From: DATJKD01 sp963834855
GTDB lineage: Bacteria > Pseudomonadota > Gammaproteobacteria > Steroidobacterales > Steroidobacteraceae
Assembly: GCA_963834855.1 (NCBI GenBank)
Contig: CAWIDH010000018.1
Location: 1-64,000 of the forward strand
Direction: 5' to 3'
DNA length: 64,000 bases
Shown piece by piece: positions 29,111 through 37,900 of this stretch. Within the stretch, counting starts at the first letter, position 1; the number at the start of each line of letters is the position of its first letter. The position numbers and the translations under genes were made by a program. The notes beneath the pieces were generated by a model. That model ran no database searches and was not told the origin of the DNA. It saw only the letters and a program-made list of their open reading frames with translations.

Positions 29111-31025
29111 CCACGAACTGTCGGCTGTTCGGACGAAGGCGGTAGGTCACCGGCGTCGCCTGCGGGCCGGCCGGCAAGCGGCCCTTCCACAGCACCTCGC
29201 CGCTCGCGAGATCGAAGGCACGGAGGTAGTTGTCGGTCGCCGCGCCGATGAACACCAAGCCGGAGGCCGTGACGATCGGGCCGCCGATGTTCGGCACGCC
29301 GAGCTCGAACCAGAGCGGGAACGGCGCCAGGTCTCGCGTCGAGCCGAGCGGCACTTCCCACAGCCGTTCGCGCGAATTGAGATCGATGGCGACCAGCGAC
29401 CCCCAGGGCGGCGGATTGCAGGGTGCCCCGAAGGGCGACAGCATCGGCTCCATCTGCACGGCGTAAGGCGTCTTGAGTGCGGGGATCATGAACTCGCCCT
29501 GGGCCATACGCGCGTCGGCGTCCGCGCGTGGCACGAGGCGAACGGTGGCCGCGACGTTGTTGGTGTTGACCACGAGCACGCCGCGTCCGGAGTCGATCGC
29601 CGCGCTTCCCCAGTTCATCGCGCCCATGAAGGAGGGCAGCACGAGCGTTCCCTCGACCGACGGCGGCGTGAACGCGCCCTCGTAGCGGAGCCGCCGGAAT
29701 TTCTCGCGGCACTTCGCACGGTCCCAGGGCGTGAAGCCCCACATATCGTCCTCGGTGAGCGTGTCGGGGCGCATTACGAACGCCGCGTCGACCGGGAACG
29801 GCTGCGTCGGCGAGGGCCTCTCGCCGTCGACCGCGGTCTGTGGCACGGGTCGCTCCTCCACGGGAAAGAGCGGCTCGCCGGTCACGCGGTTGAGTACGAA
29901 GAGATGTCCCTGCTTGGTCGGCTGCGCGAGCGCCGGCACGGGACCCTCCGGCGTCGCCAGGTCGAAGAGCACCGGCTGCGCCGGCACGTCGTAGTCCCAG
30001 ATGTCGTGGTGCACGGTCTGGAACCGCCAGACGACCCGGCCCGTCGCCGCATCGAGCGCGACGACCGAGCTCGAGTAGTAATCGAGCCCGTCGCGCAGCC
30101 CGCCGAAGAAATCGGGAGAGGTGTTGCCCGTCGGCACGAATACGAGCCCGCGTTCGACGTCGGCGGACATCACCGTCCAGGAGTTCGTCGTCCCGGAGAC
30201 GTACATCTCGCCCGTTGCCGTCGGGACCTTCTCGGGCCGGCCCGGCGGTACCGGGTTCCACGCCCAAACGAGCGCGCCGGTGTCGACGTCGAAGGCGCGG
30301 ATCAGCCCGGCCGGAATGTCGAGTCGAACGTTGTCGCCCACGCGCCCGCCGACGATCAGGTTGCGGCCCACGATCACCGGCGGTGAAGAGACGCCGTACT
30401 CGCCCGGTTTGAATTCCCGCCCGGTCGCCAGGTTGACCTCGCCATTTGCGCCGAACCCGGCGCAGGGCCGGCCGGTCGCGGCGTCGAGCGCGAGCAGCCG
30501 GGCGTCCTGCGTGCCCATGAAAATGCGTGCCGCACAGGCGGCGTCCGCGGCGGCGCCCGCGTCGCGGTAGTACGTGACCCCGCGGCAGTTGAGCAGCGCC
30601 TGGCCTTCCAGGTTGATCTTCGGATCGTGGCTCCAGAGCTCCCGACCGGTTTCCGGATCGAGCGCGACGACCTTGTTGACGGATGAGCAGAGGAACATCC
30701 GTCCGTCGGCCACGATCGGCGTCGCTTCCAGCGCCGGAAGGCTGATACCCTCGACGCGAGGCGCGGTGCCGATGTGATACGTCCAGGCGATCTCGAGCCG
30801 GTCAACGTTCGCGGGGGTGATCTGCGTCAGCGGCGAGAAACGCCGGCCGGCTTCCGACTCCCCGTAATGTCGCCACTCGCCGGAAATTGGCTCGGAGCCT
30901 TTTTTTCCTCCGCGCGGTCCGAAAATGGCTCCGAGCCAATTTTCGAGCCCGTTTCCGGGCGGTCCGAGCAGGCGAGAAGAAGAGCCGAAGAAACGACGAT
31001 CGCCGGCCACCGCCGATGGTTCATC
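29034..31025 (-). CDS. PQQ-dependent quinoprotein dehydrogenase (glucose-dehydrogenase-like beta-propeller), frameshift in repeat
   Basis: From residue 70 on an intact eight-bladed quinoprotein: ITPANVDRLEIAWTYHIGTAP, repeated blade motifs such as VVALDPETGRELW, ARLLALDAATGRPC, LFVLNRVTGEPLFPVEER, and the C-terminal QFVVIAAGGHKYLGS. From ATG 31025 another frame gives a lipoprotein-type signal (MNHRRWPAIVVSSALLLAC). The two join only if one indel is assumed in the A7/T7 run at 30900-30906, inside a palindromic repeat pair. The periplasmic enzyme would oxidise an alcohol or sugar with PQQ and feed electrons to the respiratory chain; no membrane domain was seen. Divergent from hsaC. Confidence 0.85.
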   Translation of the reverse strand, partial: DEPSAVAGDRRFFGSSSRLLGPPGNGLENWLGAIFGPRGGKKGSEPISGEWRHYGESEAGRRFSPLTQITPANVDRLEIAWTYHIGTAPRVEGISLPALEATPIVADGRMFLCSSVNKVVALDPETGRELWSHDPKINLEGQALLNCRGVTYYRDAGAAADAACAARIFMGTQDARLLALDAATGRPCAGFGANGEVNLATGREFKPGEYGVSSPPVIVGRNLIVGGRVGDNVRLDIPAGLIRAFDVDTGALVWAWNPVPPGRPEKVPTATGEMYVSGTTNSWTVMSADVERGLVFVPTGNTSPDFFGGLRDGLDYYSSSVVALDAATGRVVWRFQTVHHDIWDYDVPAQPVLFDLATPEGPVPALAQPTKQGHLFVLNRVTGEPLFPVEERPVPQTAVDGERPSPTQPFPVDAAFVMRPDTLTEDDMWGFTPWDRAKCREKFRRLRYEGAFTPPSVEGTLVLPSFMGAMNWGSAAIDSGRGVLVVNTNNVAATVRLVPRADADARMAQGEFMIPALKTPYAVQMEPMLSPFGAPCNPPPWGSLVAIDLNSRERLWEVPLGSTRDLAPFPLWFELGVPNIGGPIVTASGLVFIGAATDNYLRAFDLASGEVLWKGRLPAGPQATPVTYRLRPNSRQFVVIAAGGHKYLGSTVGDAVVAFALPE
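30884..30942. repeat. Inverted pair of AAATTGGCTCGGAGCC repeats inside coding sequence
   Basis: AAATTGGCTCGGAGCC (30884-30899) and its exact complement (30927-30942), 16/16, enclose a 27-nt loop with a T7 run. Each copy is itself a near-palindrome around GGCTCGGAGCC. Same family as 33217 and 39055/39118. It falls in the N-terminal linker of the quinoprotein. Confidence 0.8.
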
Positions 31026-31041
31026 TGTCCACCCCTGACAG

Positions 31042-31054
31042 GCATTTGCGTAAT
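31042..31054. promoter_or_regulatory. Candidate operator GATTACGCAAATGC
   Basis: On the minus strand this reads GATTACGCAAATGC, identical over 14 bases to 52650-52663 upstream of the Lrp-type regulators. It lies in the divergent gap between the quinoprotein and hsaC. Confidence 0.5.
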
Positions 31055-31082
31055 CTTAGGACCCAATAATAACGAGATTCGC

Positions 31083-31111
31083 TTGCCAACAGTCGAAAAA
31101 CTTTCTAATCT
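31083..31111 (+). promoter_or_regulatory. Predicted sigma-70 promoter of hsaC operon
   Basis: TTGCCA (31083-31088), a 17-nt spacer and TAATCT (31106-31111) form a good sigma-70-type promoter pointing toward hsaC (ATG 31198). The surrounding 31050-31115 is unusually AT-rich for this window. Confidence 0.55.
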
Positions 31112-31197
31112 CGCAGCAAAACGACGTCCCGAGCCCTGCGCCATGGGGCTCGGGCCGCCGGCTTTTCCATCCTCAGGCATCGTCTCCGGGGGCGCAC

Positions 31198-32103
31198 ATG
31201 GCTGTCGCATCGCTGGGCTACGTAAGAATCGAGGCAACGGATCTCTCCGCGTGGCAGCGGTTCGGCGCCGAGGTCCTGGGGTTCGCGGTTGGCACGGGTG
31301 CTCCCGCCGAGACGCTCTGGCTGCGTTTCGACGGGCGGCCGTTTCGGCTCGCGGTGAGCCGCGGCACGAACGATCGCTTCGCCGCCGCCGGCTGGGAATT
31401 CGCGAGCGAGGCGGATTACGCACAGTGCGTCGCGCGCCTCGAGGGTGCGGGAGTGGCCGTCAAGCGAGGGTCGGCCAAGGACGCCGCCGGGCGTTGCGTC
31501 CGCGACGTGAGCTACTGCGCGGATCCGGACGGCAATCGCCTCGAGCTCTACCACGGCCGCTCGCTCGACTACGCGCCGTTCGTCTCGCCGGCAGGCGTGT
31601 CGGGGTTCGTTACCGGGCGTCAGGGGCTCGGACACGTCGTGCTCCCGGCGCCCACCCTCGAAACGACTCGCGCGTTCTACATGGACCTGCTCGGCTTCGG
31701 GCTCACCGACGAGATGCACTTTCGTTTCTCGCCGGACCCGCGCGACCCCGGCCAGCATCTGTACTTCCTGCACGCCGACAATCCTCGCCATCACAGCCTG
31801 GCGCTCTTCGAGGCGCCGCACCCGACGGGACTCGTGCACATGATGGTCCAGGTCGCGACGCTGGATGACGTCGGCCGCGCGCTCGATCGAGTCCAGGCCG
31901 CCGGACTGCACGTCTCGTCGAAGCTCGGCCGGCACTCGAACGACGAGATGGTGTCATTCTATGTACTGTCGCCCGGTGGCTTCGACGTCGAGTATGGATG
32001 GGGCGCGGTCGAGCCCGACTGGACGACGCACGTGCCGACGACCAGTCTCGTGCCGGATCTATGGGGTCACCAATGGTCGCCGCCGCCGGCGGGCAAGGCC
32101 TGA
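31198..32103 (+). CDS. hsaC: 3,4-DHSA extradiol dioxygenase (HsaC-like, two VOC domains)
   Basis: Intact, 301 residues: two vicinal-oxygen-chelate modules as in BphC-type type I extradiol dioxygenases. Iron ligands are visible as His146 (GLGHVV), His214 (GLVHMM) and Glu265 (GFDVEYG); GRHSNDEMVSFYVLSPGGFDVEYG is the signature end. HsaC cleaves the catechol 3,4-DHSA in ring A of the secosteroid (meta cleavage). Steroid rather than biphenyl use is inferred from the immediately following ipdA, ipdB and ipdC genes and from hsaA/hsaD elsewhere in the window. First gene of a co-oriented run reaching 43696. Confidence 0.92.
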   Translation: MAVASLGYVRIEATDLSAWQRFGAEVLGFAVGTGAPAETLWLRFDGRPFRLAVSRGTNDRFAAAGWEFASEADYAQCVARLEGAGVAVKRGSAKDAAGRCVRDVSYCADPDGNRLELYHGRSLDYAPFVSPAGVSGFVTGRQGLGHVVLPAPTLETTRAFYMDLLGFGLTDEMHFRFSPDPRDPGQHLYFLHADNPRHHSLALFEAPHPTGLVHMMVQVATLDDVGRALDRVQAAGLHVSSKLGRHSNDEMVSFYVLSPGGFDVEYGWGAVEPDWTTHVPTTSLVPDLWGHQWSPPPAGKA

Positions 32104-32114
32104 GCGAAGGCGCG

Positions 32115-32993
32115 ATGCTCGACAAGCGAATGAGCCCCGTCGACATCGTCGGCCGTCTCGAGGACGGCATGACGATCGGAATCGGCGGCTGGGCCACGCG
32201 GCGCAAGCCGATGGCCCTCGTTCGCGAGATCCTGCGCTCACCGCTCAGGGACCTGACGGTCGTTTCCTATGGTGGCCCCGACGTCGGCCTGCTGTGCGCC
32301 GCGGGCAAGGTCCGGCGGCTGGTGTTCGGATTCGTGTCGCTCGACGTCCTGCCGCTCGATTCGCACTTCCGCGCGGCGCGGCAGGCCGGCGCGATCGAAT
32401 GTACGGAGTACGACGAAGGCATGGTGCAGCTCGGGCTGCGCGCCGCGGGCATGCGGCTGCCCTTCCTCCCGACGCGCAGCGGCCTTGCGACTGACGTGTT
32501 GCAGGTCAATCCGGAATTGCGCACCGTCCGCTCACCGTATGACGACGGCGAGGAGCTGCTCGCGGTGCCGGCGATCCCGCTCGATGCGGCCCTGCTGCAC
32601 GTGACGGAGGCGGACCAGCTCGGCAACTGCGTGATCCTGAGCCCCGATCCGTTCTTCGACGATCTGTTCGCGCGCGCCGCGCGAGCGTGCTACCTGAGTT
32701 GCGAGCGGCTGGTCCCGACGTCGGAGATCTGCAGCCGCGAGAAGGCGCGATACAACCCTTTCGAGCGCAGCCTCGTCACGGGCGTGGCCCACGTGCCGCA
32801 CGGCGCACACCCGACGGCGAGCACGCCCGGCTATGGCATCGACGTGGCGCATCTCAAGGAGTACTCGGACGCGACCGGCGAGGCCTGGGCGGCCTACCGC
32901 GCCAGGTACGTGGACCTCGCCGATCACGCGGCCTATGTCGCAGCGGTCGGCGGCGCGGCGCGCATCGACGCGATCCCGCCACCGGTGTTCTGA
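32115..32993 (+). CDS. ipdA: CoA-transferase family subunit A, IpdA-like (COCHEA-CoA hydrolase)
   Basis: Intact, 292 residues, CoA-transferase family I alpha fold: IVGRLEDGMTIGIGGWATRRKPMALVREILRS and LTVVSYGGPDVGLLCAAGKVRRLVFGFVSLD. ATG 32115 gives the conserved start and lies 11 bp after hsaC. With the next gene it forms the IpdAB heterodimer, which in Mycobacterium tuberculosis and other actinobacteria opens the last steroid ring (COCHEA-CoA) during C/D-ring degradation. It is distinguished from 3-oxoacid CoA-transferases by context and by EYSDATGEAWAAYRARYVDLADHAAYV at the C-terminus. Confidence 0.9.
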   Translation: MLDKRMSPVDIVGRLEDGMTIGIGGWATRRKPMALVREILRSPLRDLTVVSYGGPDVGLLCAAGKVRRLVFGFVSLDVLPLDSHFRAARQAGAIECTEYDEGMVQLGLRAAGMRLPFLPTRSGLATDVLQVNPELRTVRSPYDDGEELLAVPAIPLDAALLHVTEADQLGNCVILSPDPFFDDLFARAARACYLSCERLVPTSEICSREKARYNPFERSLVTGVAHVPHGAHPTASTPGYGIDVAHLKEYSDATGEAWAAYRARYVDLADHAAYVAAVGGAARIDAIPPPVF

Positions 32994-32994
32994 C

Positions 32995-33810
32995 ATGGCG
33001 CAGGACGGAATCGTGTCGCAGTACACGCTCGCCGAGCTCTGCATCGTCGCGGCCGCCGAGGCGTGGCGTCATGACGGCGAAGTGCTTGCGAGCGGCATGG
33101 GACTGGTTCCACGACTCGCGGCCTCGCTCGCGAAGCTGACGTTCAATCCCGCACTCCTCATGACCGACTCGGAGTGCATGCTCGTCGCCGAGCCCGTTCC
33201 CGTCGGCCCCCGGAAAAATGGCTCGGAGCCATTATTCGAGGGGTGGATGCCCTATGCGCGCACCTTCGACCTGCTGTGGGGCGGCCGCCGTCATGCGATG
33301 GTCGGCCCGGTGCAGGTCGATCGCTACGGGCAGAGCAACATCAGCGTCGTTGGGGACCATCGCCGTCCCAAGGCGGCGTTCCTCGGCGTCCGCGGCTTTC
33401 CGGGCAACACGATCAACCATGCGAACAGCATGTTCGTTCCCAACCACAGCACGCGCGTGTTCGTGCCGGGCGAGGTCGACATGGTGGGCGGCGTGGGCTA
33501 CAACCCGGCGCGCTGGCCGGGTGGCCGCAAGCCCGCCGGGCTCGACCTGCGGCTCATCGTCACCGATCTCGCGGTGCTCGACTTCAAGGGACCCTCCTCG
33601 CAGATCCGCGTTGCGACGCTTCATCCTGGCGTGAGCTTCGAGCGGGTGCAGGAGAACACCGGTTTCCCGCTTTCCCGTCCCGGCACGGCTTCGACGGCGG
33701 CGCCGACAGCGGAGCAGCTCGATCTCATCCGTCGCGTGCTCGACCCGCACGACCTGCGCGCCACGGTCTTCAAGGGCAATCCGCCGGGTGACCGCGCGGT
33801 GAGGTCGTGA
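32995..33810 (+). CDS. ipdB: CoA-transferase family subunit B, IpdB-like, carrying an in-frame palindromic repeat
   Basis: Intact frame, 271 residues, directly after ipdA. CoA-transferase beta fold: ASGMGLVPRLAASLAKLTFNPALLMTDSECMLV, then EGWMPYARTFDLLWGGRRHAMVGPVQVDRYGQSN and GFPGNTINHANSMFVPNHS. Between residues 70 and 82 the sequence RKNGSEPLFE is encoded by a copy of the AATGGCTCGGAGCCATT repeat (33212-33238), an apparent insertion in a surface loop that keeps the frame. Partner of IpdA in hydrolytic opening of the last ring. It overlaps ipdC by 4 bp. Confidence 0.9.
   Translation: MAQDGIVSQYTLAELCIVAAAEAWRHDGEVLASGMGLVPRLAASLAKLTFNPALLMTDSECMLVAEPVPVGPRKNGSEPLFEGWMPYARTFDLLWGGRRHAMVGPVQVDRYGQSNISVVGDHRRPKAAFLGVRGFPGNTINHANSMFVPNHSTRVFVPGEVDMVGGVGYNPARWPGGRKPAGLDLRLIVTDLAVLDFKGPSSQIRVATLHPGVSFERVQENTGFPLSRPGTASTAAPTAEQLDLIRRVLDPHDLRATVFKGNPPGDRAVRS
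33212..33238. repeat. Single AATGGCTCGGAGCCATT repeat inside ipdB
   Basis: AATGGCTC-G-GAGCCATT at 33217-33233 is a perfect 8-bp palindrome around one G and belongs to the 30884/39055 family. It is read in frame within ipdB. Confidence 0.8.
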
Positions 33811-34880
33811 GCGGGCAGGCGCTGCGGACTGCGGCCTGCGAGGCGCTCGGCGCGCGCTACCCGATCGTGCAGACCGCGATGGGATACGTGGCGACCCCAG
33901 CGCTGGTCGCGGCGTCCTGCAATGCGGGCGCCTTCGGCATCCTGGCCTGCGCGACGCTCGCCGCGGACGAGGTCGGGCCGGCGATCGACCGCGTCCGCTC
34001 GCTGACCGACCGCCCTTTCGGCGTCAACTTCCACATGTTCCAGCCGGGCGCAGCGCAGATCGTCGACACGATACTGGCGAAGCGCGTGAGAGCGGTGAGC
34101 TTTGGCCGCGGCCCCGACGCCGCCATGATTGCGAAGTTCAAGAGCGCCGGGCTCATCTGCATCGCCTCGGTCGGCGCGCTGCGCCACGCACAGAAATCCG
34201 CCGAGCTCGGCGCCGACATGCTGATCGTGCAGGGTGGCGAGGGGGGCGGCCACACGGGCTCGGTCGCGACGACCGTTCTACTGCCGCAGGTGCTCGAGGC
34301 CGTGAAGATCCCGGTGTTCGCGGCCGGGGGGTTCGCCGACGGCCGGGGCCTGGCCGCCGCGCTCGCCTTCGGCGCCGCCGGTGTCGCGATGGGCACGCGT
34401 TTCCTGATGACGCGCGAGTCGCCGGTCCCGGACGCGACCAAGGCACGTTACGTCAAGGCTGGAGTCGACGACGTGTTCGTGACGACGCGTCTCGACGGCA
34501 TCTCGCACCGCATGCTGCGCAACGAGCTGTCCGCGCGGATCGAGCGCGCGAACGGTCTCGGCATCCTGGTTGCGGCCCTGCGTAACGCGCTGGAGCTGAA
34601 GCGCCTGACCGGCGCGGGCATGGGCGAGATGCTTCGCTCCGCCGCCGCCATGGCGCGCTCGGGCGAGATGAGCCTGGGCCAGGCGCTGCTCGCCGCGAAC
34701 TCGCCGGTGCTCCTGCAGCGTGCGGTCGTACAGGGGCATCCCGCCGAGGGCATCATGGCGAGCGGACAAGTCGCCGGGCGCCTGGGCGACCTGCCGACGT
34801 GCGCGGAGCTCATCGAGCGCATCGTGCGGGAGGCGGAGGCCCGGCTCGCGGCCGCCGCCGAGTTGCTGCCACGGGTGTGA
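33807..34880 (+). CDS. ipdC: NPD-family flavin oxidoreductase, IpdC-like
   Basis: Intact, 357 residues, GTG start overlapping the ipdB stop. Nitronate-monooxygenase/2-nitropropane-dioxygenase fold: RYPIVQTAMGYVATPALVAASCNAGAFGILAC, GGEGGGHTG, and VFAAGGFADGRGLAAALAFGAAGVAMGTRF form the FMN site. In mycobacteria IpdC belongs to the same operon and acts on a hydroxylated HIP-CoA intermediate to introduce a ring double bond. The exact match to that arrangement (ipdA-ipdB-ipdC-echA20) supports the name. Confidence 0.88.
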   Translation: MSGQALRTAACEALGARYPIVQTAMGYVATPALVAASCNAGAFGILACATLAADEVGPAIDRVRSLTDRPFGVNFHMFQPGAAQIVDTILAKRVRAVSFGRGPDAAMIAKFKSAGLICIASVGALRHAQKSAELGADMLIVQGGEGGGHTGSVATTVLLPQVLEAVKIPVFAAGGFADGRGLAAALAFGAAGVAMGTRFLMTRESPVPDATKARYVKAGVDDVFVTTRLDGISHRMLRNELSARIERANGLGILVAALRNALELKRLTGAGMGEMLRSAAAMARSGEMSLGQALLAANSPVLLQRAVVQGHPAEGIMASGQVAGRLGDLPTCAELIERIVREAEARLAAAAELLPRV

Positions 34881-34900
34881 GCGGAGACGGGAGAAAAGCC

Positions 34901-35650
34901 GTGCCGATCCGAACAGAGACACGAAACCACGTCGGGGAGATCGTCCTCGATCATCCGCCCGTCAACGCGCTCGACAGCGCCTCCTGGAACGAGCTCGCCG
35001 CCATCATCGAGCGGATGGGACGCGATCCCGCACACCGCTGCCTGCTGATCCGCGGCGAGGGCCGCGGCTTCTGCGCAGGCGTCGACATCAAGGAGATGCA
35101 GAAGCATCCCGAGCGCATCGTCGACCTGAATCGAGGCAACTACCTGAGCTTCCGCGCGGTGCGCGCGGCCGAGGTGCCCGTGATCACGGCGGTGCACGGC
35201 TTCGTGATCGGCGGCGGCATCGGGCTCTCGGGCGCAAGCGACGTGATCATCGCGTCGGACGACGCCTTCTTCTCGCTGCCGGAGATCGATCGCGGCGCGA
35301 TGGGCGGTGCGGCGCACATGATGCGCATGCTGCCGCTGCACAAGGTGCGCGCGCTGTTCTTCACCGGTGGCAACCTGCCCGCGGCCGAGGCTCTTCGACT
35401 GGGCGCGGTGGAGAAGGTCGTGCCGCGCGCGCAGCTGCTCGAGGAGGCGCGGGCGTTCGCCGCGATCATCGCATCGAAGAGCCGCACCGCGCTGGTGCTC
35501 GCCAAGCAGGCCCTGAACGGAATCGAGGCGACCGACGTCGACCGGCTGTACCGCTACGAGCAGGGGTTCACGCTCGAGATGTACATGAACGCCGATTCGC
35601 AGAAGTCGCGCGACGCCTTCGTCGCCACCGGCGACAAGGCGAAGTTCTAA
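34901..35650 (+). CDS. echA20: Enoyl-CoA hydratase/isomerase family protein, EchA20-like ring hydrolase
   Basis: Crotonase fold, about 249 residues. GTG 34901 is preceded by GGGAGA at the right distance. Oxyanion segments RGEGRGFCAGVDIKEMQKHP and VHGFVIGGGIGLSGASDVIIASDDAFFSLPEIDRGAMGG are clear. EchA20 in steroid degraders opens ring D of HIEC-CoA. The name depends on synteny with ipdABC; the general family is certain. Confidence 0.88.
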   Translation: MPIRTETRNHVGEIVLDHPPVNALDSASWNELAAIIERMGRDPAHRCLLIRGEGRGFCAGVDIKEMQKHPERIVDLNRGNYLSFRAVRAAEVPVITAVHGFVIGGGIGLSGASDVIIASDDAFFSLPEIDRGAMGGAAHMMRMLPLHKVRALFFTGGNLPAAEALRLGAVEKVVPRAQLLEEARAFAAIIASKSRTALVLAKQALNGIEATDVDRLYRYEQGFTLEMYMNADSQKSRDAFVATGDKAKF

Positions 35651-35663
35651 AGCGGTCGGCCGG

Positions 35664-36830
35664 ATGACGATCGCGCTCGAATACACGCCCGCGCAGCGGG
35701 CCTTTCGCGCCGAAGTCCGCGCGTGGATGGCGGCGAACGTCCCGCGCGAGCCGCTCGAGACGCTCGAATCCCCCGCCGGCTTCGCAGCGCACCGCGAGTG
35801 GGAGCGTACGCTCGCGCGCGGGCGGTGGGGCATGGTCACCTGGCCCGAGGAATATGGCGGGCGCGGCTGCGATCTCATCGAGTGGCTGATCTTCGAGGAG
35901 GAGTACTACCGCGCGAACGCGCCCGGCCGCGCCAATCAGAACGGCATCTTCCTGCTCGGGCCGACGCTGATGGAGTACGGCACGCCCGAGCAGAAGGCAC
36001 GCTTCCTGCCGCGGATGGCGGCCGGGGAGGAGATGTGGGCGCAGGCGTGGTCCGAGCCGCAGGCGGGCTCGGATCTTGCGGCGCTGCGTGCGACCGCGGT
36101 CCGTGACGGCGACGAGTACGTACTGCGCGGGCACAAGATCTGGTCCTCGCGCGCGGCATACGCGGACTGGTGTTTCGGGATGTTCCGCACCGATCCCGCG
36201 TCCGAGCGGCATCGCGGCATCTCCTTCCTGCTGTTCCCGCTCGACCTGCCGGGCGTGCGCGTGCGCGGCATCCCGCAGATCCACGGCGAGACGGGATTCG
36301 CGGAGATCTTCTTCGAGGATGCGCGCGTGCCCGTCGGCAACCGCCTGGGCGCCGAAGGCGAGGGCTGGCAGATCGCGATGGCGACCGCGGGCTTCGAGCG
36401 AGGACTGATGCTGCGGAGCCCCGCGCGCTTCCAGGCCACGGCCGCGAGGCTGGTCGAGCTCTATCGCCGGCATGCGGACGCGCTCGACCCGGCCATCGGC
36501 AGCCAGGTCGCGCAGGCGTGGATGGACGCGGAGGCCTACGCGCTCAACACGTACATGACCGCCTCAAGGCTGATCGGCGGCGGCACGATCGGGGTCGAGG
36601 CGAGCCTCAACAAGATCTTCTGGTCGGAGCTCGATCTCGCGATGCACGACTGTGCGATGCGCATCCTGGGGGCGCGCGCGCAGCTTCTGCCGCAGGCGCC
36701 CGATGCGGGCGACGTTGGCGCCTGGCTCGAGGGCTACATGTTCTCGCTCGCCGGGCCGATCTACGCGGGCACGAACGAGATCCAGCGCAACATCATCGCC
36801 GAGCGTCTGCTCAAGCTGCCGCGGGGCTGA
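35664..36830 (+). CDS. fadE30: Acyl-CoA dehydrogenase (FadE30-like)
   Basis: Intact, 388 residues, three-domain ACAD: WPEEYGGRGCDLIEWLIFEEEYYRANAP, WAQAWSEPQAGSDLAALRATA (FAD/substrate loop), and C-terminal YAGTNEIQRNIIAERLLKLPRG. The family inserts an alpha,beta double bond into acyl-CoA with FAD. In steroid clusters the FadE30 type acts on the propionyl side chain of 5-OH-HIP-CoA. It is followed 6 bp later by a second, shorter ACAD gene, suggesting a heteromeric enzyme, as known for steroid-specific ACADs. Confidence 0.87.
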   Translation: MTIALEYTPAQRAFRAEVRAWMAANVPREPLETLESPAGFAAHREWERTLARGRWGMVTWPEEYGGRGCDLIEWLIFEEEYYRANAPGRANQNGIFLLGPTLMEYGTPEQKARFLPRMAAGEEMWAQAWSEPQAGSDLAALRATAVRDGDEYVLRGHKIWSSRAAYADWCFGMFRTDPASERHRGISFLLFPLDLPGVRVRGIPQIHGETGFAEIFFEDARVPVGNRLGAEGEGWQIAMATAGFERGLMLRSPARFQATAARLVELYRRHADALDPAIGSQVAQAWMDAEAYALNTYMTASRLIGGGTIGVEASLNKIFWSELDLAMHDCAMRILGARAQLLPQAPDAGDVGAWLEGYMFSLAGPIYAGTNEIQRNIIAERLLKLPRG

Positions 36831-36835
36831 AAGCC

Positions 36836-37899
36836 GTGGAATTCACCTTCACAGAGGAGCAGCGGATGATGGCGGCGTCGGTCCGCGAGCTGCTCGACGA
36901 TGTGTGCGCCGGATCGACATTGCGTGCCGTCGCGGAGGCGCGCGACGAGGCGGGTACCGCGCGCTGGGCGCGCTACTGCGAGCTCGGTCTGCCCGGGTTG
37001 CTGGCACCCGAGGCGGCCGGTGGCCTCGGCCTCACGGCGGTCGACTTCGTGCTGATCGCGGAGGAAGCGGGTCGAGCGGCCGTGCCTGAACCGCTTGTCG
37101 AGCATGCCGGCGTGGCGGTGCCGCTCGCCGCGGAGTACGCGAGCAACCCCCGGATGTCGCCCGTGCTGGCCGCCGCGGCCACCGGCGCGCAGCGCCTCGC
37201 CGTGGTCCTGGCCGAAGACCCCTTCGTCGCCGCGGCCGACGCCGCGGACTGGCTGCTCGTCGGCGTGGACGATCAGCTGTACCTCGTGCCGCGCTCGGGA
37301 TGTCTCGCTCGTCGAGCAGCCGGCAAACGACCGCCTGCGTCGGCTGCATCGTGTCGAGTATTCCCCCGCGGCCAGCCACCGGCTGGCCAGCCGGCGGTGC
37401 GCGCGAGGCGATGACGCGCGCGTTCGAGCGCGGCGCGCTCTTCGCCGCGGCGCAGAGCCTGGGCGTGGGGGCGCGGATGCTGGAGATCGGGGTCGCGTAT
37501 GCGTGCGAGCGCAGGCAGTTCGGTCAGCCAATCGGCGCGTACCAGGGGCTCAAACACCAGTTCGCGAGCGCGCAGGTCAAGCTCGAGTTCGCGCGGCCGG
37601 TCGTGTACGCCGCGGCAGCACTCGTCGCGACGGCTCCCGGGCGCGCAGCGGTCGCTGTTTCGCATGCGAAACTGGCGGCCGTCGCGGCGGCCGATGCCTG
37701 CGCGCGGATCGCGATGCAGGCGCACGGCGCGATGGGATACTCCTGGGAGGTGGATCTGCACTTCTACATGAAGCGCGCCTGGGCGCTCGCAGGTGCCTGG
37801 GGCGACGGCAGCTTCCATGCACGCCGCCTGCAGGCGGCGTTGTGGTCGGGACGTCGGCCGCTCGGGCCCGGGCACACGTTCGCGGCTGCGGAGGGTTGA
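36836..37899 (+). CDS. Acyl-CoA dehydrogenase, steroid-type partner subunit, frameshifted
   Basis: GTG 36836: FTFTEEQRMMAASVRELLDDVC, then LGLPGLLAPEAAGGLGLTAVDFVLIAEEAGRAAVPEPLVE. Frameshifts near 37300 and 37395 lie in the middle beta domain. The C-terminal helical domain is intact: MLEIGVAYACERRQFGQPIGAYQGLKHQFASAQV and AMQAHGAMGYSWEVDLHFYMKRAW. About 355 residues, as for the shorter chain of alpha2beta2 ACADs in cholesterol catabolism (FadE-type pairs). Probably pairs with the upstream gene. Confidence 0.85.
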
Positions 37900-37900
37900 G

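Noticed and set aside
31421..31436. GATTACGCACAGTGC, like the candidate operator
   Set aside because: It is inside the hsaC coding region and encodes ordinary residues (DYAQC); treated as chance.
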